Shown here in pieces: positions 1-11,420 of a stretch of DNA of 46,567 nt (positions within the stretch are counted from its first letter, which is position 1; every line of letters begins with the position of its first letter). Below the pieces are notes generated by a model. That model searched no databases. It was not told the origin of the DNA and saw nothing but the letters and a program-made list of their open reading frames with translations. The position numbers and the translations under genes are program-made. This DNA comes from Mesostigma viride (Eukaryota > Streptophyta > Mesostigmatophyceae > Mesostigmatales > Mesostigmataceae). Where the stretch lies: assembly GCA_009746045.1 (NCBI GenBank), contig RPFO01000027.1:4010000-4056566 (forward strand), written 5' to 3'.

Positions 1-2668
1 TTCCAACGCTGTGCCAACCGCCTAGAACAGACAAGGGACTAGAGAGATATCAGGTCCCAAAGTACTGCCGACCAGTGGGCGGTGGCGGTGCACTCTCAGG
101 GCACAGTGGACAGGACACGTGGCAGGTAGGGCCTGCACAGGCTTAGCCTGAACCATACGTGACTGGGACACAGTGTACTGAGGACGCAACGGTCCTGTGG
201 CTAGTAGAAGCCAGTAGCCAGCCAGCTGGTCTGCAAGGATGTAAGTCCATGCAGAACTGTGGCATATCCTGTGCTAGTACCTAGACACAGGATAGCCAGA
301 GATTCCTGTATGCGGCCTGCAACGGTGATGCAAGGCAGCGATGCGAGGCTCTGGCAAAGTAGCGTTGCACAGCGTTGCTCATGACCGAGGAACAAGGATG
401 GAACGAGGTTGCATATAGCTCCAGGCTCAACGAGGCAACGAGCGTCTTCACACACGACCCTTGGTCGTCACGACGAGTGGCAAGCCTATCAAGGGTCGTA
501 AGCCTGGTGTGAGGATAAAGGTTGCTAGCCAGCGGCCTAGGGTAATTCCAGCCAGCAAGACCAGGAGCTCACAAGCTCTGCTGACGGGTTGCTGTGCCAA
601 TGTGATGGTTTCAGCGCATCACATCTGGGATCATGATCATACCTTCCAGGCCAACCAACTCCGAGATATAGGAGGTCACCAAATCCTATGTATGGTTTTA
701 CAGCAACACACCTGGGAACCATCACAACTTCCATATGACGATTGGCAATTTGGCATACAGCAATCAATCTGATCGAACATGCACAGGCCAGGGACAGGGT
801 CAACTGGAATCACACATCCATCAGCAGCAACTCACTTATGTAGATGCTGATCTGTATATACCCTCGACAGTCAGCATTCAGCATTCACCAGGTTTCAGAT
901 TGCTCTTCAAGCATCCTCATCAGGCTCCATAGTCCCAGACCTTGTAGACTGGACATTTTCTTCAGGAAGCTTGTGCCAATCTTTCAAACATTATCCAGTT
1001 TCTTCTCGATCACAGGGATGCTGGTAGCCAAATGTAAACATGCTGCACTGTTCCAACATTATCTTTCTTGTTGTGGACGTAATAATTCCCCAAATCAGCA
1101 TGGTTGCTACAAGAAACCATATATGCCACAAACTGCCAAACCTGGAGACCAACATAAATCTGGCACTCAGCCATGTATGTATTCCCTTGGAACACAAAAG
1201 TAGTGACCTCCTGCCATGCACTCCCCTGAACTGAACAGGACAATCTGGATCCACTTGACAATATTGGCTCCCTCAGGAAACTGGTCTGCATGTATGTAAA
1301 CTGGAATCTATGGCGTTCTGGAACTCTGGATGGATGGATTCCTGGTTCATCACCTTCAAGCTCGACAGGTATCAGGCATCTTAAGCTGACAGCATCTCAG
1401 GTTCACTTGCAGACACAGTACTCTGGACCCAGCAGCACTCCAACCACATTGGATGATCCTGGATTAGGAACCCCCTTGCAACAGACCCTGCAGGTCTAAT
1501 TGTCCATAAGATGGGGGGAAACTATTATGGATGCACTGTACATACAGGAGTGATTGCTAAATATACCTTATTAAACACTGCTTGGATGAGGAGCAATGCA
1601 GCCAATGCTCATATTATCTGGCAACCTGCCAGTGCATATGGGGTATCACCAGTTTTCCATCAACACTGGAAAGCTAGGGTTTTATAACCAAGTGTTCATT
1701 TTCCCCCAAGCATGCAGGTTGAGACCCTTTCCACGTGACTATTATTACGCCAAGACTATTTCGGAATGGCTGAGGCAACCAACGACCTAATTTACGACCG
1801 TAACACAACAAAAGTGACGCGACGTAACAATGCCATGCAGCAATGATGCATTATCAGTTTCCTGTGCAGAGCATCACGACTTCCCGAAACTTGGCCTGAT
1901 CATTCGCAACATTTTATTACCTCGACGAACTGGTCGGGCGAGTAGCTATATACCTGACCAACGTTCATATTAGAGTGCCCTGCATAGGGATGTATCAAAG
2001 AGACAACCAGACAGCCCACATGCCGGCCTGAAGTACGTGTATTCCATGATATTGACCTGACCGTTCTCACAAGCTCGAATCAAGCTATACTTGACATGCA
2101 TGAAGATGGATGGGCGCAATGAAAAATACACACTGTCTGTCTTGTTAATCCAAGCCGATGTTTCAGTTGTGTAGTCTCCTCCATGCTGCATAGTATAAAG
2201 CCAGCCTGGCTGCCGTGCTACCATATTGGGATTATCCGATGAATAGTTATCATAGTATAAAAATAATAATACATTACCATATGGTATCATAATTATTATG
2301 ATTGATTCTTTGATTTATTACGTATGCTTTTAGTTATTATTGCTTTGATTTTGGTTTGCTTTAGTGTAATTGTTCTGACATCATAGTTTATGTTAATTAA
2401 CTATAAATGCATTCAGTCATTTACACGTACACTGTGTCACGTGGGCATACATAAGTCCTCAGTGAGGTTGGTATATGTATGGGGTATATGTATGGGGTGG
2501 ATGGATGTAGCTATCTAAATTCTATTTACAGGCTTTCAGGCACCACGGCTCGAATATAAGTACCACTTGGGCTCTTTAGATAATACTGACTGTGCAGTAG
2601 TAAATTCTGATCTGGCTCCCTGCGTTGGTACTTTGTTCATTGGTACTGTGGGTACTGTGGTCATGTAT
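1..2668. other. Degenerate transposon-type sequence, no gene
   Basis: I see no convincing gene here. All open frames are short, none shows a recognisable motif, and they overlap on both strands. The stretch contains a short LTR fragment at 1756-1829 (listed separately), an AT-rich segment at about 2280-2420 and a small GTATATGTATGG duplication near 2470-2500. The texture resembles decayed repeats rather than genes. Confidence 0.6.
1756..1829 (-). repeat. Partial LTR relic related to the gypsy LTR at 20400
   Basis: Read on the minus strand, this begins TGTTACGTCGCG and continues through a GGTTGCCTCAGCCATTCCG-like block. The LTR starting at 20400 has the same blocks in the same order with scattered substitutions and small indels. 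Similarity stops abruptly at the TGTTACG end, as expected of a true LTR edge, and fades after about 75 bp. It is probably a truncated or solo LTR of the same family in the opposite orientation. Confidence 0.6.
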
Positions 2669-3818
2669 GTGACGCTTGTCCACGGCGTGGGACAAGTGCA
2701 CAGCCAAATTCCCTGCGATCACTGTGATTCCTTTTTGCCTGGTACCACTCGCAGATTTGACCGTCAGATATTCGGCCCGCCAGTCTGAACTGTCGGATCT
2801 TGGGTTCGAAATAAAAGTATGACACTTTTGAAATGTTGGTGGTTTTGGGGAAACTATGGAAAAGGTGGCGCCCTGGCGCGGTCGTATGCGTGGCCGTAGA
2901 TCAATCATCGGACGGTTAAACTGGATGAGCGGAAACCCAGAACGAGAGGTCTGTCGTCAGGATCAATTAAATCAGCGGCGAAAATCGTTGGGGGAAGGGC
3001 GGGGGTGGCGGGGCGGGAGGCGGCCCCCCAAGAAACCGCCCCAAGAAGCCGCGGCAGACTACGGGCGCGCTGAACCGTTGTGGAGGGGTGGCCAAGAAAC
3101 CGCGGCAGTTACAAAAGGCGCCATGACTGCGCGCACTGGACTTGTCAGCCTGGACCTGGTCAACAAGAATATTCTGCCGGCAGCCTGCTTCTTTTCCGGG
3201 CCTGGACACTTTCTAGATCGGAATCTGTAATGTCTGGCCCACTCTGGTTCCGGGAGACAATCTCTACTAAAATGGCAGCCTGAACTAGGCCTAAAGATTC
3301 AATCATGGCTCCGGACTGCTCCGGAAGATGGTGGATTCTCCCTTTTTTATTTCCGCGAGGCGGTTATTGTTCAACTGATGAACTTTTCACGCGGACAAAC
3401 AACAGGTAGGTACTGCAATCTGGTTCAAAAGCAACTTCCCCGCCTCCCTGGAAACTGAACCCCCGACGCAGTCGGGGCACGTGTAGGGTGTAGATTCCGT
3501 AACGTCTTTATTTCATGTCCATCTACGGACACGATGATCCGAGAAATGAAAAATTCATTGCTTTGGACCAATTCTGACCAAATCTCGGGACAAATCTACC
3601 AGTTCGTACTTGTCCCACTGCAGTGGTACAAGTTCCGCACTTGTCCCACAAGTGGACAAGCTGCTTGTCTCACTGGACACTCGTGGGACGCAGCGCTCTA
3701 GTGGCCACTCGGGACGACTTGTAGTCACTCGGGCCATGCGGCCCTCGTGACTATACAAGTCGGCCCTCGTGACCACTATAGCGCTGGTCCCACTCGGGTC
3801 CAGTGAGACAAGCTACAC
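2669..3818. repeat. Long dispersed repeat, copy A
   Basis: This ~1.15 kb segment matches 9357-10537 in the same orientation, at roughly 90 percent by eye with small indels. Both copies begin near CTTGTCCAC-GCGTGGGACAAG and finish just after a ~150 bp hairpin. An open frame starting near 2856 is shared only over its first ~40 codons and then drifts out of register, so I do not regard it as a gene. The two copies bracket a decayed copia-type element. They could be its LTRs, or copies of an unrelated non-autonomous element. Confidence 0.75.
3663..3813. repeat. Long imperfect palindrome ending repeat copy A
   Basis: The arms start at GCTTGTCTCACTGG and end at CCAGTGAGACAAGC. They meet at a GGGCC-ATGC-GGCCC centre near 3742. 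AGCGCT sits symmetrically in both arms, and GACTTGTAGTCAC pairs with GTGACTATACAAGTC. Single-stranded DNA or RNA from here would form a ~70 bp stem. Confidence 0.8.
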
Positions 3819-4539
3819 ATGTCAATAACCAGTATGCGCACATACATTCCCGTCATGCAGCGAACGGGATCCTTTGGCTATGAATGTTATATTGTTCCTG
3901 ATTCATATGGAACTATCCTTAAGTACGATGTCACGTTACCCTACCAACACATCCTTAATAAAGTACGATGTCGCGTTCCCCTACATACCAATACAGTGTC
4001 CCGGTAGCACTGCCATTTTTGTCCATGCACTGTGTCAGAAATATTGAGACTCCTAGGTCGAGATTGAAAAGGGGCATCAGTTGGTGTAAGATTTATATGC
4101 TTTATCATTGCATATTTAATCTCAGAACTACCACGGTTCTACCGCCAACACCATGCTGCAGATTCCAGGTGGGGACCATCAGCATCCATAGCCATCCTCG
4201 TGGCTCGGACTGCGAAGGTTAAAGAGATTGCGCTATCCCTCACGCTTTGGTCTGCATTCCAGCAAGCTCTTTGCTTTCAGCCACCGGCATCAGTAACTTC
4301 ACATCGGACTCAACGCAATGTGCACAGTGGAGGCGTACCATGAGAAGGGTCGCCGGCTCACATAGGTCAGCACGCTAGACGACTGAAACCACAATGTACG
4401 AGTCGCTGTAACAAGGACAGAATGCAATTGCAGTACCTTCGGCACTGCAGAACATTTACTATACTGCACTATTTCTAGTGCGAACAGTTGCGCCGGAAAG
4501 CGCATGGCAAGTTGATCCATGATCGAGTTGATGGCTAAG
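3819..4539. other. Intergenic stretch, nothing recognised
   Basis: Short open frames only. None has a motif or a homologous copy in the window. The stretch lies between repeat copy A and the first recognisable piece of the decayed copia element, so it may be that element's leader or unrelated filler. Confidence 0.4.
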
Positions 4540-4790
4540 GTAAAGGCGGTGTTGAATGGTCCACAGCAAGGTAAACAAAAGGGGGATGGATGGAGAAGGG
4601 TAAGTCGGACAAGGGGACAAAAGGGAAGCCGGGAGTTAGTAAGGCAGGGTCATCCCAGGGGACCATCCAAAAAGGTCAGCCCCACGACTCCTCTTGTTAT
4701 ATTGGTTGGTTGGTTGGCACGAGCGGAATGATTGTTGGAAAGGCAAACCTGACTGCTCTTCTGACGTGGATGTATGCCCAGGGTACTGCC
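4540..4790 (+). pseudogene. Gag nucleocapsid relic
   Basis: A lysine/glycine-rich stretch at about 4560-4690 is followed by a degraded CCHC knuckle at about 4690-4750. The first Cys, the His and the last Cys are visible, and the second Cys position is changed. The intact element has CYLCKGWGHIKKEC at the same place after a similar basic region. Two reading frames are needed to follow it, so it is not functional. Confidence 0.5.
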
Positions 4791-5139
4791 AGGGAGCCAC
4801 GTCACCCTTTACCTGCAGGGTGGCGCTGCACCAGGCCGCGGAAGGTAGCCACGGCGGGACGCCCCACCATGCAAGCACTCCCCGTTACACTCAGGAGGAC
4901 TATAAGTATCCTAGTCACCTGTTTCACCATGCAATGGCCGTGTACCTTCCATTTGCTCATGGGCACCTGATGTGTGACAGTCAGGAGATAGGCTGGGAAC
5001 TGGCCTATGACATGACACTGGCTCAGTCAGGTGGCCCAGGACCCAACTATGTATTGCCTCCTTAGACGCTGCAGCAGATCATGTAAGGTGATATCCCATG
5101 CCAAGTTAGCTCAACAGCGGCACAAGGCTATGGGGCATG

Positions 5140-5670
5140 ATGCAGTGCATGGCTGAAAGGCTGGTCAACAAATGGATGACCGACGGTGACCTGGAACAGA
5201 TGTGCAGGCATGTCAGGAATCATTGTGGACAGTGCCAACTGCATGACCTAACCCCAAAAGATGGCAATAGGCCACCCCACCACTAGCTAGTAGAGGAGAG
5301 CTGCAGTATAGTGGTTGTGATATACGTGCTCAAGGACAAATTGTAGTACCTGGTCATCAAGGATGCCTGGTCTAGAGATCTAAGTGATAGAACCCTTGCC
5401 ACGCATGGCCAATGAACAACTGCACAAGGCTCTGCTGGTTGCATTAGCACGGTTTCATCGATCCCAGGCCAAACTAATGCTGGATCAGCTGTTGACGTGG
5501 ATACAAGATTATGCTGATCTGCCCTGAGTAAACATTGTTGGGGCTCAAGATCATGAACGCCAGGGGATGATTGAACGTACAATGCGTGCGATCAGGGACT
5601 TGTTGATGAAGAAAAATCAGTCCAGGGTAGCAGTGAGAATGTGGGAGCTACACCGTCCGCATTGGTAGAT
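5140..5670 (+). pseudogene. Copia-type integrase relic
   Basis: A zinc-finger-like HVRNHCGQCQ (about 5211-5240) corresponds to the RCKCQ region of the intact pol. The catalytic-Glu segment GMIERTMRAIRDLL (about 5568-5610) aligns with GAIERAIQEVKKLI of the intact copy. Frame changes and stops lie between. Its place upstream of the protease relic supports the integrase-first order of this lineage. Confidence 0.65.
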
Positions 5671-6839
5671 TTACTAAATAATTATGAGGCTGGGCGCCGG
5701 GCAGCTGCAAACGATAAATAAAACAAAAGGGGTGTAAGATTAACTAATTCCTGAGTGTACTCCCCTGTAGTTTTTCTAGCTATTTAACACACAAAGAAAG
5801 TGTAAGTAAATATTCTTTGACTGCCAAGAGCGGGACACAACAGAGAAATATTAAATCTCTGGCTGAAAAATGTGCTTTTACTAGCCGTAAGAGCAGGGAA
5901 CTCGCCTGTTTACAAACCAAATGCTGGAATTATTAAATTTCGAAGCCAGTTTAACGGTTGTTCGGTAACCAACCCCCCAAGCTAATTATGGCAATTAATT
6001 GGACGGGCGCAGCAGCACTTTCAACCAGTAAAACGCTATTGTCTAATTCCGAAGGGCCTTTCGGCTGAACCGAATTAAAACTACCAATGCGGACGGTGTA
6101 TGCTGACAGGAAAGCTTGGGCTGCAGAGGTGTGCAGAACTCTGAACACCAAAACCCCTGATGTCCTCTCCTTTTGGTGAGATCACATCAATTGGCCTGCA
6201 ATCAGGTAGCTACTCTCGGGAGGTACTAGACCACTACAACACGCCAAGGCAGCACTTGGCCCAAGTTGCTGGCAAAAAAGGATAACAGTAATGCCAGGCC
6301 TGTGTTTGATTAGTGGGGGATCAAGTGCTGTATTACAGGGAGGGGTGAAGGTAATCAAGCCCACTCTGGCCATTAACATGGTCCAGCTGTAATCACTAAG
6401 CTGGTGACACAATTACTATCCAGTGCATCACAGAGAGCGGATGGTTGGCAAGCATAGGCTGATCAAAGCTTTATTACCCTCCATAATTTGGCAGACGTGT
6501 CAGGGGTAGAATTATTGGACATGGATTCAGAGCCTCAGTCTGGTGGGATGGTCTCACCCAGTGATATGGCCAGGGACACAGCTGATGCAAGCAATACAAC
6601 AATAGACGCTCCCGGGTTCCTCAGAGGTGAAGCCCAACCACAGCCCATCAGTCCACCTGGGCAGGAGGAACGCGCACTGGGTGAGCAGCAGGTCCTCCCT
6701 CAATCCAGGAACAGCCACAAAAAACGCAGCAGATCCTGTTGTCCCCAGGAATAAATTTGCTGAGGCTCAAAAAGCTCTGCACCGATCGGCACATACTGCC
6801 TCGCCACAACAGGCAGCAGGTGCAGCTCAATGCTGTGGT

Positions 6840-7140
6840 TGACTGTAGCCTGGCAGGATATCGGAGTATACTGGCAGTAGACACACAGGCACAGGTGAGC
6901 ATCATCATGCAGTGCATGAATATGTATCTGTCTGCAACGCTCGCCATGCATAGGCTACAGTGTAAGATTTTTCAGGCAAAACAAAAATGGCAGTCAAAGG
7001 CCAAGTGTTAATTCCCATTCCCATTCTGGGTGTGCCCACTCCCTTCCAGGTAGTAGAGGGCTACAAGGGGAATGCACCTCTGGAGGGGCCATTTGTCCGC
7101 CTTACTCTGGAGTCGTCATCTCAGCTGGTAGGTTGAGTAT
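6840..7140 (+). pseudogene. Aspartic protease relic
   Basis: VDTQAQVSII (about 6880-6910) corresponds to VDTNSQVSII of the intact element's protease. A downstream IPIPILGVPTPFQVVEGYKG matches the IPILGQDTAFCVLEGYQG segment. A frame change separates the two parts. It sits after the integrase relic and before the RT relic. Confidence 0.65.
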
Positions 7141-7639
7141 GACTGTGGTTGGGCAGGTTAACCTGGACCAGTTTACAATTCCTATGACACAGAATTCAGC
7201 ACTGGACTTGAAGCAGCCATCCATGCTGTCAACTCAAATACGTCCCTGCATGAGGTCAGGAACCCTGTGTTGAATCTCCCATCATTCACTCTCAGAAGTT
7301 ACACCCATCCTCGTTTGGGCTTGGTAGCTGGGACATAATTTGCGTCCATGTCTCCCTTGTCCTATTATATGATGATGTGGTCAAAGACTGTCATACGCAG
7401 ATTGGTTTTCTGGATGGATGGAAGCCTAGCTAGAGAGGAAAGGGTGTGTCCTGATCCACGTACGTAGTATGTCACAGGTACCACCTGTTACACCGATTGA
7501 GGCACAGCCAAAAGGGGCCATTGAAGAAGCTCAGACTGAAGTTAATTCGGGTGTATACTTAAGCCCCATGGGCAGATGGGACTCCTCCCATTTTTTTATC
7601 ATGCCAGACCTTGTGTCACGGAGTTCAGGGGCTGCACTG

Positions 7640-8240
7640 AGCTAACAGAGGCTGCACTGTATACCCCTGGTATTCAGCAAACGTCTCATAAGGTCCTGCT
7701 GGCCACTTTCCTTCACCAGCTGAATGCGTGAAAGGACTATGTGTGTAAAGCCACAGACATTGAAAGAGCCTTTCTTAAAGGCAACCCTGGCATAGCTCAA
7801 AAAGTGTGGAGGGGGCGAGTCAATGTGGTAAACACTCTGCAGGTCTGGCCTGGGGCCATCAAGCAGCCTCACCTAAGACCCAATCTGGGGGTGTAAGGGT
7901 TACAGTCAGCCCCTAAAAGTTTTAGGCTGTCTGCCCAAGAGGTTTTTTTTCGGCTGCACGGGGGCCCAGTATATGATGATATTGATCCCTGTCTCTTCAC
8001 GTACCATCCCTCATCCTGCTGGTTTGATGATGTTTGTGTGGCTGATGGGGATGATCAGCTCATTACTGGTCCCAGGGCAGCTGTGGAGGATTTTTTCGCT
8101 GAAGTGCCTGGTAGCTTTGTTGAATTAGGCAAGCAGCTGGAGCTGGTTAACGATGCTGTCAAGTCTTGTGGCATCATTCTGAACATGTTTAAGGAACAGG
8201 AGTGGGTGTGCTCTCTCAAAGCATCCTCTTAATATTTCAC
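7640..8240 (+). pseudogene. Reverse transcriptase relic
   Basis: LYTPGIQQT (about 7660) and TDIERAFLKG (about 7757) match LYTPGMLHDT and IDFKRAFLEG of the intact RT. The catalytic box reads ADGDDQLI (about 8041), where most LTR retroelements have Y/F-x-D-D. The intact copy has LHGDDLHLI there, so the missing aromatic residue is shared by both copies. In-frame stops make it non-functional. Confidence 0.75.
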
Positions 8241-8279
8241 GTCTTGTAAAGATGTTCTCCCCTCGAAGACATCATTCCA

Positions 8280-8790
8280 GATCTCTGTGCCACAATTAGA
8301 GGTTGCTGTGTGCCACGTGTGCTCCTCATCTGGCAGGGGTCAGCAGGGCGAATGATGATTTTCTCATGGAGGTTGGGTCTAGGGCTATCAAACAGGTGTT
8401 GCATGATGGTCCTCCCCTTATTCTTCATTCCTTGGATCTTCATTCCTGGTTCAGCAGGCTCCACAAGCGTAAGGCAGTCAGCAGCGATGTAGCAGAATGC
8501 CGAGCTGTCAGCATGGCCTCTTATGTGACACTGTGTTGCATGCCAGGTACTATGTGGTTGCAGCATCAGGCTGGTAGTTATGCTGGTGTCAAATCTCATC
8601 TGCTGACTAACTGTCAATCTGCATTCTCTCTTTCCTGGAGAACCCCTTGGCCGTGCACACTGATCGGGACTGGATTGTCCTCAAGCATGAGTGTACCTAT
8701 CTGGAGTCAAAGACTCACATCAAGGCTGGGCCCTGACCATGTAGCTGACGCACTGACTAAAGTGCCACAGGCCGGCAGGGCCTCAGCGTA
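8280..8790 (+). pseudogene. RNase H relic
   Basis: SRLHKRKAVSSDVAECRAV (about 8450-8510) is nearly identical to the RNase H motif of the intact element. A terminal PDHVADALTKV (about 8733-8765) matches its NPADALTK end. Together they define the 3' edge of the pol relic. The intervening sequence is frameshifted. Confidence 0.75.
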
Positions 8791-8800
8791 GAGTTCTATG

Positions 8801-9356
8801 GGGGCTAATGAACCCGTATGATGGCAGAGGGTGAAGTGCCTCAGCCTAGGGTAGCTAGCTCCAGATATGAGGATGTTCATGGGTTGGCCATGCACTGAGG
8901 ACTGAAGTGTCCACCCGTAGACTCTCTTCCCATCATTAAAGATCTCGGTCAGAAGGGTCCTCCTTTATTGACAACAAAATGATGGCTTGTTGTTATTCCA
9001 ATAAAACGTGTGTGTGTGTTATTCTGACTTGTTTCTCCAAAGCAGGCATATACAGCCAGTCTGGGTGTTTCCAACACTTATTTGAGCGATGGGCGCATTG
9101 ACAACAATGCATCTCTTCAAGTGTACTGGTTTGTCCCTGTGGGGGACTTGTCTCCAACCAGTAGGTTGGCATTTGAGTGGGTTGTGGGAAGAGTCTTCCC
9201 CTCACTCCCAACAGTGTCGAATGATGGGAGATATTCTAGGGCTTCAGGCGTATCGACTATCTGTACACGTGTAGTTGCCTCCGTGTGCCAAGTGGAGTAC
9301 GGACTTGGACGGTGGTGTAGTACACTGGACAGATCTCTACTAGTGGCATTAGATCC
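8801..9356. other. 3' flank of the decayed element, no gene
   Basis: No recognisable coding sequence. It contains a (GT)n run at about 9008-9019 and an AATAAA at 9000. It probably represents the 3' untranslated part of the decayed copia element up to the second 1.15 kb repeat. Confidence 0.4.
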
Positions 9357-10537
9357 GCACTTGTCCACAGCGTGGGACAAGAGCACTGCCAAATTCCCTG
9401 CAATCACTGTGATTCCTTTTTGCCTTGTACCACTCGCAGATTTGACCGTCAGATATTCGGCACGCCAGTCTGAACTGTCGGATATTAGGTTCAAAATAAA
9501 AGTATGACACTTTTGAAATGTTGGTGGTTTTTGGGAAACTATGGAAAAGGTGGCGCCCTGGCGCGGTCGTATGCGTGGCCGTAGATCAATCATCGGGCGG
9601 TTGAACTGGATGAGCGGAAACCCAGAACGAGAGGTTTGTCGTCAGGATCTATTTAAACAGCGGCGAAAATCGTTGGCGGAAGGGCGGGGGTGGCGGGGGT
9701 GGCGGGGTGAGCGATGGCCAAGAAACTTCGGGGGCGCGCTGAACCGCTGCGTGCAGGGGTGGCCAAGAAACCGCAGCAGTTACAAAAGGCGCCATGACGG
9801 CGCGCACTGGACTTGTCAGCCTAGATCAGTTGCCATGCAACAAGAATATTCTGCCGGCAGCCTGCTCCTTCGGCGGCCTGGACACGTTCAAGATCGGAAT
9901 CTGTATTGGCTGGCCCACTCTGGTTCCGTGAGACAACCTCTACTAAAATGGCAGCCTGAAGATTCAATCATGGCTCCGGACTGCTCCGGAGGATGGTGGA
10001 TTCTCCCTTTTTTATTTCCGCCAGGCGGTTATTATTCAAGCGGATCACTGAACTTTTCATGCGGAAAAACAACAGCAACCTGGTTCAAAAAGCTGTACTG
10101 CAACCTGGTTCAAAAACCAACTTCCCCGCCTCCCTGGAAACTGAACACCCGACGCAGTCGTTTAACGTGTAGGGTGTAGATTCCCTAACATCTTTATTTC
10201 ATGTCCTTCTACGGACACGATGGTCCGAGAAATGAAAAATTCATCGCTTTGGACCAAATGTGACCAAATCTCGGGGAGAAGTGTTTCAAGGCCACCAAGT
10301 CTGACGAAATCTACCAGCTAGTTCGTACTTGTCCCACTGCAGTGGTACAAGTTCCGCACTTGTCCCACAAGTGGACAAGCCGCTTGTATCACTGTCCACT
10401 TGTGGGACGCAGCGCTTTCGTGGCCACTCGGGCCGACTTGTAGTCACTCGGGCCATGCGGCCCTCGTGACTACAAGTCGGCCCTCGTGACCACAAAAGCG
10501 CTGGTCCCACTCGGGTCCAGTGACACAAGCTACACGT
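9357..10537. repeat. Long dispersed repeat, copy B
   Basis: Direct-orientation partner of 2669-3818, with the same start block, the same internal AAATAAAAGTATGACACTTTTG segment split by small indels, and the same terminal hairpin. Homology ends on both sides near the same bases in the two copies. If the pair are LTRs, the element between them would be about 7.9 kb end to end. I could not find a convincing target-site duplication. Confidence 0.75.
10382..10530. repeat. Long near-perfect palindrome ending repeat copy B
   Basis: The arms of ~73 bp run from GCTTGTATCACTG to CAGTGACACAAGC and meet at ATGC. The inner 44 bp pair with about six mismatches, including AGCGCT and GACTTGTAGTCAC against GTGACTACAAGTC. 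Both repeat copies keep the stem despite base differences, which suggests that pairing matters or that the copies are young. Confidence 0.85.
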
Positions 10538-10672
10538 GCTATCTTGGGCACGTGGTAGATAGATATTTGCACAGAGATCTGTAGGTCACACGCACGTGAT
10601 ACGCACGTGGTAGGGTTGATGAGCTGTGAGGCAGACCACAAGGTGGGCTGCAGTTAAGTAATGCGATAAGCA

Positions 10673-10721
10673 CTACTTTTGATCCTCTGCAATTTACTAT
10701 CTACTTTTGATCCTCTGCAAT
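10673..10721. repeat. Short tandem duplication
   Basis: CTACTTTTGATCCTCTGCAA occurs twice with a 28 bp period just upstream of the gypsy fragment. No function is evident. Confidence 0.8.
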
Positions 10722-10773
10722 GGCGTTTGTATTTTCTATTTATTTGCCGCTCGTCCTTGTTGTTTGAGTTACA
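10715..10773 (+). pseudogene. Gypsy pol fragment, left of the copia insertion
   Basis: In frame this reads a typical pre-integrase tail and ends in ELHDL, which continues as AAHQLG in the sequence right of the copia element once one target duplication copy is ignored. This is the start of the gypsy integrase H2C2 zinc finger. The rest of the gypsy element upstream is missing. Confidence 0.6.
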
Positions 10774-10780
10774 TGATTTA
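10774..10780. repeat. Target-site duplication, left copy (TGATTTA)
   Basis: TGATTTA directly precedes the left LTR and is repeated at 18587-18593 directly after the right LTR. A 6 bp reading (GATTTA) is equally possible because the base after both LTRs is T. Confidence 0.85.
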
Positions 10781-11395
10781 GTTAACGTAAAGGATTTACG
10801 TTAGATGGATAGAGATTGTTACGCTCTTTCCAACGGCACCTTGAACGCCTCATTTGGTTAAGGAACGTAAAAGTTATGACGTTTCCTAGGCTGTGCCGAC
10901 AGTACCCGGCGCGCCACTGTGGGCGCGTACGGACACAGGATGTACAAGTGTCACTTTGATAGTCCGCAGGACGTTGACAGGACTTGTACAGGACTTGATG
11001 GTCAATTGATAGGTAGGCGCACTGTAGCGCGCCAGGACCTATGAGACAATTGATGCTGACTAGTGTACGGATAGGTCCACAGGACTAGCCGTATGGACAA
11101 TTGATAGATCTGCGCGCCAAAGGCGTGCCAGAGTCTGTGTAATCAATTGATTGACAGTTCAGCTGTGACAGTGCAGCTGAATACTTGGACGCGTCCCTAG
11201 TAAGCTATATGAGTGACTTGGTCACACCGGGACGCTAGTTCTTGCGTGCACGTTCTCTTGGCACTGCGACCCTGTCGTCTGTGCTGCGTGCAGTCTTGGA
11301 AGTGACGTGACTTACGTCTGTGTTTCCTGATTATTAATAAAGGCAACTTCCTGCAAGAACCATGGCGGAATTCGTGGCATTCTTACCCTCACAAC
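10781..11395 (+). repeat. 5' LTR
   Basis: Starts GTTAACG and ends CACAAC, a short GTT/AAC inverted terminus rather than the usual TG/CA. It contains several CAATTGAT-type repeats, TTATTAATAAAGG near the 3' side (about 11332) as a probable polyadenylation signal, and many CpG dinucleotides. It matches 17972-18586 with no difference that I can see. Confidence 0.92.
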
Positions 11396-11420
11396 TCGTA
11401 TTACACGCTCTGTCAAAAAG

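Larger units (their letters stand above)
4540..8800 (+). mobile_element. Decayed copia-type retrotransposon
   Basis: Fragments matching, in order, Gag zinc knuckle, integrase, protease, reverse transcriptase and RNase H of the element at 10781-18586 lie on the plus strand, interrupted by stops and frame changes. The order integrase - protease - RT - RNase H equals that of the intact copy. An unrelated-looking stretch (about 5680-6480) separates integrase from protease. The flanking 1.15 kb direct repeats may be its LTRs. The sequence differs from the intact element throughout, so it is an older or separate lineage. Confidence 0.8.

Noticed and set aside
461-772. Short ORFs in the first 2 kb
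   Set aside because: No motif, no promoter, overlapping frames on both strands, repeat-rich surroundings.
2856-3230. ORF starting MEKVAPWRGRMRG, also present at 9541
   Set aside because: Conserved only over the first ~40 codons in the two repeat copies, then out of register; not maintained as a protein.
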